The notes under the pieces: model-generated
The model's database searches: none
Seen by the model: the letters and a program-made list of their open reading frames with translations, nothing else
Told to the model about the DNA's origin: nothing
Part shown: positions 6,967 to 11,063 of the stretch, piece after piece
How the letters are laid out: every line of letters starts with the position of its first letter
Numbering within the stretch: the first letter of the stretch is position 1
DNA from: Candidatus Mcinerneyibacteriota bacterium
GTDB taxonomy: Bacteria > Macinerneyibacteriota > Macinerneyibacteria > Macinerneyibacteriales > DSCS01
Assembly (NCBI GenBank): GCA_016937175.1
Contig: JAFGWL010000041.1
Coordinates: 1 to 11,063 of the forward strand
DNA: 11,063 bases
Direction: 5' to 3'
Made by a program: the position numbers and the translations under genes

Positions 6967-7281
6967 ATGTACAGTATCACAGTCTTTGTCCCTGAAGAGC
7001 ACAGCGAACAGGTCAAAGAGGCGCTTTTCAGCGCGGGAGCAGGAAAACTCGGGGCTTACAAGAAGTGCGCCTGGCAGTGTTCCGGGGAGGGACAATTCAT
7101 GCCCCTGGAAGGAAGCTCCCCGGAGCGCGGGGAGTGGAACCGCCTGGAAAAGGTCCGTGAGACGATGATCGTCTGTTTCTGTTCCCGGGAGGCCCTGGCC
7201 GGGGCTGTCCGGGCCATGAAAGAGGCTCACCCCTACGAGACTCCGGCCTACTTTGTCTACGAACACGTCTCAGTTGAGTAA
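6967..7281 (+). CDS. Stand-alone NIF3/CutA-like small protein
   Basis: A 104-residue protein resembling the inserted or separate PII/CutA-like domain of NIF3 (YqfO-type) proteins. It starts YSITVFVPEEHSEQVKEAL, then GAGKLGAYKKCAW (25-36), GQFMPLEG (42-49) and a C-terminal AHPYETPAY (87-95), all typical of that family. The dinuclear metal-binding NIF3 core is absent, so this is the single-domain version, usually annotated NGG1p-interacting factor-like or divalent-cation-tolerance-like. It has three clustered-type cysteines (C34, C38, C70/C72). Function is unknown; a role in binding metals or small ligands, as in PII-fold relatives, is inference. The ribosome binding site AAGGAGGG overlaps the ferredoxin stop codon, so the two are co-translated and probably act together. 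Confidence 0.8.
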   Translation: MYSITVFVPEEHSEQVKEALFSAGAGKLGAYKKCAWQCSGEGQFMPLEGSSPERGEWNRLEKVRETMIVCFCSREALAGAVRAMKEAHPYETPAYFVYEHVSVE

Positions 7282-7289
7282 AAACGGGG

Positions 7290-7333
7290 ATTCTGTTGAC
7301 CGTAACCCTCTTCTCTTTTATAATAAACAGAAT
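7290..7333 (+). repeat. 8-bp inverted repeat flanking the promoter
   Basis: ATTCTGTT (7290-7297) and AACAGAAT (7326-7333) are exact reverse complements, 36 bp apart from start to start. The left arm overlaps the first two bases of the -35 box and the right arm covers the likely transcription start. It could be a split operator or chance. Confidence 0.35.
7296..7324 (+). promoter_or_regulatory. Near-consensus sigma70-type promoter for the TIM-barrel/prc operon
   Basis: TTGACC (7296-7301) and TATAAT (7319-7324) are separated by 17 nt. Transcription would start near 7330-7332, leaving a leader of only about 14 nt with GGGAG (7334-7338) as ribosome binding site for the ATG at 7345. It is the only promoter seen for the three downstream genes. 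Confidence 0.8.
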
Positions 7334-7344
7334 GGGAGAAGAGG

Positions 7345-8136
7345 ATGAGGCTCTTTTTAAATGTCCTTCGACTGAATGAAGAGATCGCCAGGTCCCTTGC
7401 CGGGAGGAGTATGGGAGTGGAAGTCTCTGCTTTTTCGGACCCCGGCCTTCTGGAGGATCCTCTGCGGGCCGAGGAGGAAGTTGAAAGACTCCGTTCTCTC
7501 ATCAAAGAGTTCAGTCTTCCAGTGCGTTTTCACGGCCCCTTTTATGACCTCTATCCGGCCAGCCGGGATCCTTCTATTCAGCGGGCTGTCGAGGCCCGCC
7601 TTAAGCAGGGGATCATCCTGGCTCGCAGAATAGGAGCTTCTTCCATGGTGGTTCATCCCCATTACATCTATCCCGGCGATAAAGAAGATGTGCGTAAAAG
7701 CTGGACAGAGAGATGCGCCGGCCTTTTGGGGCTGCTTATCCCTCTCATGGAAGAAAACAAAGTCGATATCCAGCTGGAAAATGTCCGTGAACCCCGGCCG
7801 GACTATTTGACCGGCCTGGTGGAGGAATTGGCCCATCCCGGATTCGGGATCTGTCTGGACACCGGGCATGTCCATCTCTTTGGGGCTGACCGCTCCCAGG
7901 AGTATTGGCTGGATAAGACGTCTCCTTTCCTGCGTGCCGTCCATCTTAACGGGAATCATGGCCTTGAAGATGAACATCTCGCTTTTACCAAAGGCGATTT
8001 GGAGTGGGGAGCCTTTTTTTCGAAGATCAGGGAACTTCATCACTCCTGTGAACTTGTTATTGAAGTGATGCGGGAAGAGGATTATAGTGAATCTGTTCAC
8101 GCACTGGCGAAAATGGGAATAAGAGGCGAAATATAA
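7345..8136 (+). CDS. TIM-barrel protein of the AP-endonuclease-2/sugar isomerase superfamily
   Basis: A 263-residue soluble protein of the xylose isomerase-like TIM-barrel superfamily (Pfam AP_endonuc_2), usually annotated sugar phosphate isomerase/epimerase. Metal ligands can be placed along the barrel: H63 (RFHGPF), H104 (VVHPHY), E145 (QLENV), D172 and H175 (CLDTGHVH), H200 (AVHLNGN), D209 and H211 (EDEHL), E240 (VIEVM). Their order and spacing match the nine ligands of endonuclease IV, including the D-x-H pair. DxH is, however, also common in the sugar isomerase branch, and the protein is slightly shorter than endonuclease IV (about 280). Residues 213-224 (AFTKGDLEWGAF) correspond to the conserved LGEG-type loop. 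The start has GGGAG 6 nt upstream, and there is no signal peptide. It is the first gene after its promoter and lies 23 nt before prc. Substrate is unknown; sugar isomerase or DNA-repair roles both fit. Confidence 0.82.
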   Translation: MRLFLNVLRLNEEIARSLAGRSMGVEVSAFSDPGLLEDPLRAEEEVERLRSLIKEFSLPVRFHGPFYDLYPASRDPSIQRAVEARLKQGIILARRIGASSMVVHPHYIYPGDKEDVRKSWTERCAGLLGLLIPLMEENKVDIQLENVREPRPDYLTGLVEELAHPGFGICLDTGHVHLFGADRSQEYWLDKTSPFLRAVHLNGNHGLEDEHLAFTKGDLEWGAFFSKIRELHHSCELVIEVMREEDYSESVHALAKMGIRGEI

Positions 8137-8159
8137 CCAAAACAAGCGGAGGAAAAGAC

Positions 8160-10277
8160 ATGCAGAAAACGATAACTCTCTTTCTCTTAATTTTGATCTC
8201 CCAGGGCTCTCTCCTTTTCGGAGCACCGGCAGGATTCAAAGAGGACGAGAAACCTACGATCATTTCAGACGTGATCCTCTATTCCATTGAAAAGCTCCAT
8301 TATGATAAGGTGGAGATCAATGATTCCTTTTCCCAGGGCCTTTTTGATGAGTTTATCACTCAGGTGGATTACATGAAATGGTTTCTCACGGAGAAGGACC
8401 TTAAAGAGTTGAGACATTATCGGAAAAAACTGGATGATATGCTCTATGTAAGTGATTTCTCCTTCTGCCGGGAAGTCTTCAGCCGGTTGGACAGGAATAT
8501 CCATGAGATCCAGGGGTGGGTGGAAGAATTTTTGAAAGAGCCTCTGGATTACAACTCAGAAGAGGCCTTTGAATCAGACCCGGATAAGCGCCGCTTCCCC
8601 TCAGGGAAGAAGGAACTCAAAGCGGTCTGGGAAAAGGTCGCCGCCATGAATATCATCAACCGTTACCTGGAGATCCTGGCTGAGAACAATATGGACGAAG
8701 AGGGATATTTCTCCTATGAGGATATCGACTTTGCCTTTGATCCTGAGATCGAAAAGGAAGCCCGCCAAAAAGCGGCCCATTCGCTTGAATGGATCCTCAG
8801 CCGTTATGACGAAATGGATGCCCAGGAGAGGATCTATCTCTATCTCAACAGCGTCATCCGGATGACCGATCCCCATTCCCTCTATTTTCCTCCAAAACTC
8901 AAAGAAGATTTCGATCTGGAGATGAGCGGTACCTTTGAAGGGATAGGTGCTATCCTTCAGGAGGCCGAGGGCTATATTAAAGTGGAATCAATCGTTCCGG
9001 GCGGCCCTTCCTGGAGGACCAAGAAGCTGGAGCCCGAAGACCTGATCCTCAAAGTAGCCGAAGAGGGGAAGCCGCCCGTAGAGCTCATCAATATGCCTCT
9101 GGACGATGCAGTGACCCTCATCCGCGGAAAAAAAGGGAGTATCGTCCATCTCACGGTTAAAAAACCGGACGGCCGCATCATGGTCATCCCCATTGAGCGG
9201 GACGTCGTGATCATTGAAGAGTCTTATCTTAAATATACTATTTTGCAAGACAAGGAGAGCGGGAAACGATACGGCTATATCTATCTTCCCAAGTTTTACC
9301 GCGATTTTTATGATCCAAACGGCAGAAATTCTTCCGATGACATGAAAAAGGCTTTGATCGACCTTCAGAAAAAAGGCATCCAGGGGCTGATCCTGGATAT
9401 GAGGGACAACGGAGGAGGAGCTTTGGAAGATGCCATCAATGTGGCAGGGCTCTTTATCCGTACCGGGCCTGTCGTCCAGGTCAAATCCAGGGCGGGAACG
9501 CCTGAAGTGGATTATGACAGGGATGATGACGTCTACTACTCCGGCCCCCTTGTGGTCATGATCAATACCTTCAGCGCCTCGGCTTCCGAAATCGTAGCAG
9601 GGGCTCTCCAGGACTACAATCGGGCTGTCATCGTGGGGACAGGCCACTCTTTCGGGAAAGGGACGGTCCAGAATATCGTGGATATCGACCGGATCGTCAA
9701 CCCGCTTTACACTTCTCTGAAGCCCTTTGGAGCTGTCAAGGTCACCATGCAGAAGTTCTACCGGGTCACCGGTGAAAGTAACCAGTATAAGGGGATAGAG
9801 CCCGATATCAACCTCCCCGGTATCTATGATGAGATCGATGTGGGAGAACGCAACTTTACCAATGCTCTCAAATGGGATAAGGTCAAACCTCTGGAGTATG
9901 AGCCCTGGAACCTCTATTCGTATGATGTGGCCGCTCTGAGGGAAAAAAGCCATAAACGTGTCGAAGAGAACCCCTACTTTGATATGATCAAAGATGAGGC
10001 CGCTCTCATCAAAAGGACCCGGGAAGAGTCCCGGCTACCCTTGAGCCTGGAAAAAGAGTTTCTGATACGCCGGGATATCAATAAAGAGATCGACCGGGTG
10101 GATGAGGCTTATGAAAAGATGAAAAACGACAGTTACACTGTTTTGAGAAGCGCTTCTATGAGCCGGTCGGGAAATTCCACTGAAGAGCTTTATGAAGAGT
10201 GGCTGAAGGATGTGGAAAAAGATGCCTATATTATCGAGTCTTTCGGGATCGTAAAAGATATGGCAGAAAGCTATTGA
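8160..10277 (+). CDS. prc: Prc/Tsp-type C-terminal processing protease (S41)
   Basis: A 705-residue periplasmic serine protease of peptidase family S41, close in length to E. coli Prc (682). Prc degrades or trims envelope proteins from their C-termini, including a peptidoglycan hydrolase and penicillin-binding protein 3 precursor in E. coli. An N-terminal signal peptide (about 1-22, ending LLFGA) exports it. The N-terminal Tsp domain spans roughly 30-245, then a PDZ domain (about 250-340, SGTFEGIGAIL to KKPDG) recognises substrate tails. The protease core includes GYIYLPKFY (372-380) and LDMRDNGGG (412-420). The catalytic pair is S474 in FSASASEI and K500 in FGKGTVQ. They lie 26 apart rather than 25 as in E. 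coli because of one extra residue in the loop; D485 matches the third conserved residue. A charged helical C-terminal domain (about 560-705) matches the tail of long Prc proteins. GGAGG lies 7 nt before the ATG. The PAS sensor gene follows after 28 nt. Confidence 0.92.
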   Translation: MQKTITLFLLILISQGSLLFGAPAGFKEDEKPTIISDVILYSIEKLHYDKVEINDSFSQGLFDEFITQVDYMKWFLTEKDLKELRHYRKKLDDMLYVSDFSFCREVFSRLDRNIHEIQGWVEEFLKEPLDYNSEEAFESDPDKRRFPSGKKELKAVWEKVAAMNIINRYLEILAENNMDEEGYFSYEDIDFAFDPEIEKEARQKAAHSLEWILSRYDEMDAQERIYLYLNSVIRMTDPHSLYFPPKLKEDFDLEMSGTFEGIGAILQEAEGYIKVESIVPGGPSWRTKKLEPEDLILKVAEEGKPPVELINMPLDDAVTLIRGKKGSIVHLTVKKPDGRIMVIPIERDVVIIEESYLKYTILQDKESGKRYGYIYLPKFYRDFYDPNGRNSSDDMKKALIDLQKKGIQGLILDMRDNGGGALEDAINVAGLFIRTGPVVQVKSRAGTPEVDYDRDDDVYYSGPLVVMINTFSASASEIVAGALQDYNRAVIVGTGHSFGKGTVQNIVDIDRIVNPLYTSLKPFGAVKVTMQKFYRVTGESNQYKGIEPDINLPGIYDEIDVGERNFTNALKWDKVKPLEYEPWNLYSYDVAALREKSHKRVEENPYFDMIKDEAALIKRTREESRLPLSLEKEFLIRRDINKEIDRVDEAYEKMKNDSYTVLRSASMSRSGNSTEELYEEWLKDVEKDAYIIESFGIVKDMAESY

Positions 10278-10292
10278 CAAGAAAGACTATGA

Positions 10293-10299
10293 GGGGAGG
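10293..10299 (+). promoter_or_regulatory. Ribosome binding site that supports a GTG start
   Basis: GGGGAGG lies 6 nt before the GTG at 10306. An in-frame TGA sits immediately upstream at 10303-10305, so no earlier start is possible in this frame, and the next codons encode the expected membrane segment. Confidence 0.75.
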
Positions 10300-10305
10300 C
10301 ATTGA

Positions 10306-11063
10306 GTGAGTTTGATCCTACTGGCACAGGCCACTGCCGCAGCAGCTCTTCTGGTTGCCGGAATCATGATTCTCTTTTCCGGCCCCAGGGCTGATTTTCT
10401 TTATCAGATACTTTTCAGGGAAGCACAGGACCCTATCTTTCTCATGACGGCCAAAAAGACCCTGAACCTCAATAAAGCCGCTTTGAAGCTTTTCGGGATC
10501 TCAAAAAAAGATGTCAGACACTTCGTCCCATACGAGTTTTCCCCTCCTTTTCAGCCCGACGGCAGTCCATCCCGTGAAAAAGCTTTTGAATATATAAAAA
10601 AAGCTTTAAACGGAGAACCTCAGGATTTTACCTGGGTTCATCAGAATAAAGAGGGCAAGACCTTTGATGCCCAGGTGAGCCTCAACCGTTTTCGTTTTCT
10701 GGGCCGCTCCTACCTCCTGTCTATTGTTCGGGACATCACAAGGGAAAAAGAGGCTTACGACAGTGTCGTGCGCGAAGAAAAGAGATTCAAGACCTTATTT
10801 GAACATTTTCCCGTAGGTATCTCGGAACAGGATTTTTCTGAGACCAAAAGAAAGCTGGAAGAGATCAAGGCCCGTGAAGGAGAGGCCTTCACTACGTTAG
10901 AAGAATATTTTTCCAGACATCCCGATGAAGCGGGGGAGTGTATTGAAGGCATGCACTTTCTGGCAGCCAATACAACAGCGCTCAAGATATTCGGAGCGGA
11001 GACGATTGATGAGCTGGCTGCAAACCGCCGCACCATAGTGGGGCCCGAGGCCGAGGAGCTTTA
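10306..11063 (+). CDS. Membrane-anchored PAS-domain sensor, 3' end outside the window
   Basis: The first 252 residues of a signalling protein that continues past the window. Residues 3-24 form one hydrophobic membrane segment (LILLAQATAAAALLVAGIMI) with no periplasmic sensor domain visible. A PAS domain follows (about 36-148): DPIFLMTAKKTLNLNKAALKLFG and SPPFQPDG, ending in VRDITREKEAYD, the usual PAS C-cap. A second PAS starts near 158 with RFKTLFEHFPVGISEQDFSETKR and continues through NTTALKIFGAETIDEL. Sensors of this layout usually end in a histidine kinase or GGDEF output, but none is in view. The GTG start has a strong ribosome binding site. It lies 28 nt after prc, so it is probably cotranscribed and may sense a cytoplasmic or membrane redox or ligand signal. 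Bound cofactor and output are unknown. Confidence 0.85.
   Translation, partial: MSLILLAQATAAAALLVAGIMILFSGPRADFLYQILFREAQDPIFLMTAKKTLNLNKAALKLFGISKKDVRHFVPYEFSPPFQPDGSPSREKAFEYIKKALNGEPQDFTWVHQNKEGKTFDAQVSLNRFRFLGRSYLLSIVRDITREKEAYDSVVREEKRFKTLFEHFPVGISEQDFSETKRKLEEIKAREGEAFTTLEEYFSRHPDEAGECIEGMHFLAANTTALKIFGAETIDELAANRRTIVGPEAEEL

Noticed and set aside
6592-7266. Minus-strand open frame of 224 codons over the ferredoxin and NIF3-like genes
   Set aside because: Both sense genes have clear motifs and ribosome binding sites; the antisense frame spans both without its own signals.
7357-8226. Minus-strand open frame of 289 codons over the TIM-barrel gene
   Set aside because: The sense frame has all the metal-ligand motifs; the antisense frame has no recognisable family and runs across a gene junction.
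8988-9953. Long minus-strand open frame of 321 codons within prc
   Set aside because: It lies wholly antisense to the well-supported protease frame, has no recognisable domain or ribosome binding site, and its composition mirrors the sense codons.
10289-10309. Six-codon mini-ORF overlapping the GTG start of the PAS gene
   Set aside because: It has no good ribosome binding site of its own, and its overlap with the start can be chance.
1-11063. CRISPR arrays, insertion sequences, tRNA or rRNA genes
   Set aside because: No regularly spaced repeats, transposase motifs, terminal inverted repeats around a coding unit, or tRNA-like folds were recognised on either strand.

Overview
The window looks like ordinary chromosome from an anaerobic or microaerophilic, Gram-negative (diderm) bacterium with mid-range GC. 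Supporting this are a lipoprotein with a 6-bladed beta-propeller hallmark, a Prc/Tsp-type periplasmic protease, an iron-sulfur-cluster AddB and a low-potential-type double-cluster ferredoxin. The protein styles (an AddB-like protein starting with an FPSRRAGLYF motif, a GSGPGEY propeller, a PAS sensor) are of the kind seen in Spirochaetota, Bacteroidota and Acidobacteriota/Aminicenantes-like bacteria. I cannot decide among these from sequence alone. All eight genes lie on the + strand with little space between them, and no mobile element, CRISPR array, tRNA or rRNA is visible.

Region 1 (1-4893) is a two-gene DNA-repair unit. The first gene is the C-terminal part of an AddA-type UvrD helicase/RecB nuclease, whose start lies upstream of the window. 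It overlaps by 4 nt an AddB-type nuclease with the four-cysteine Fe-S staple but no Walker A. Together they would form a helicase-nuclease that processes double-strand breaks.

Region 2 (4894-6043) is a structured 124-nt gap followed by a beta-propeller lipoprotein gene. A terminator-like hairpin with two T tracts lies inside that gene's signal-peptide codons.

Region 3 (6044-7281) is a two-gene unit. A consensus sigma70-type promoter (TTGACA-17-TATAAT) has a perfect 16-bp palindrome of the form GTGA-N6-TCAC over its -10 box. It is followed by a 5'-leader hairpin, a ferredoxin-like protein with a cysteine-containing C-terminal domain, and a stand-alone NIF3/CutA-like small protein. This looks like a redox- or stress-regulated metal/redox module.

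Region 4 (7282-11063) has its own near-consensus promoter (TTGACC-17-TATAAT). It drives a TIM-barrel protein of the AP-endonuclease-2/sugar isomerase superfamily, a Prc-type C-terminal processing protease, and a membrane-anchored PAS sensor that runs off the end of the window. The gaps of 23 and 28 nt suggest one operon.

The most interesting signals are regulatory: the palindromic operator on the ferredoxin promoter, and a hairpin sharing the 9-mer CGGAGGTTA that occurs upstream of both the lipoprotein and the ferredoxin genes. I see no clear new multi-gene defence or mobile system here.
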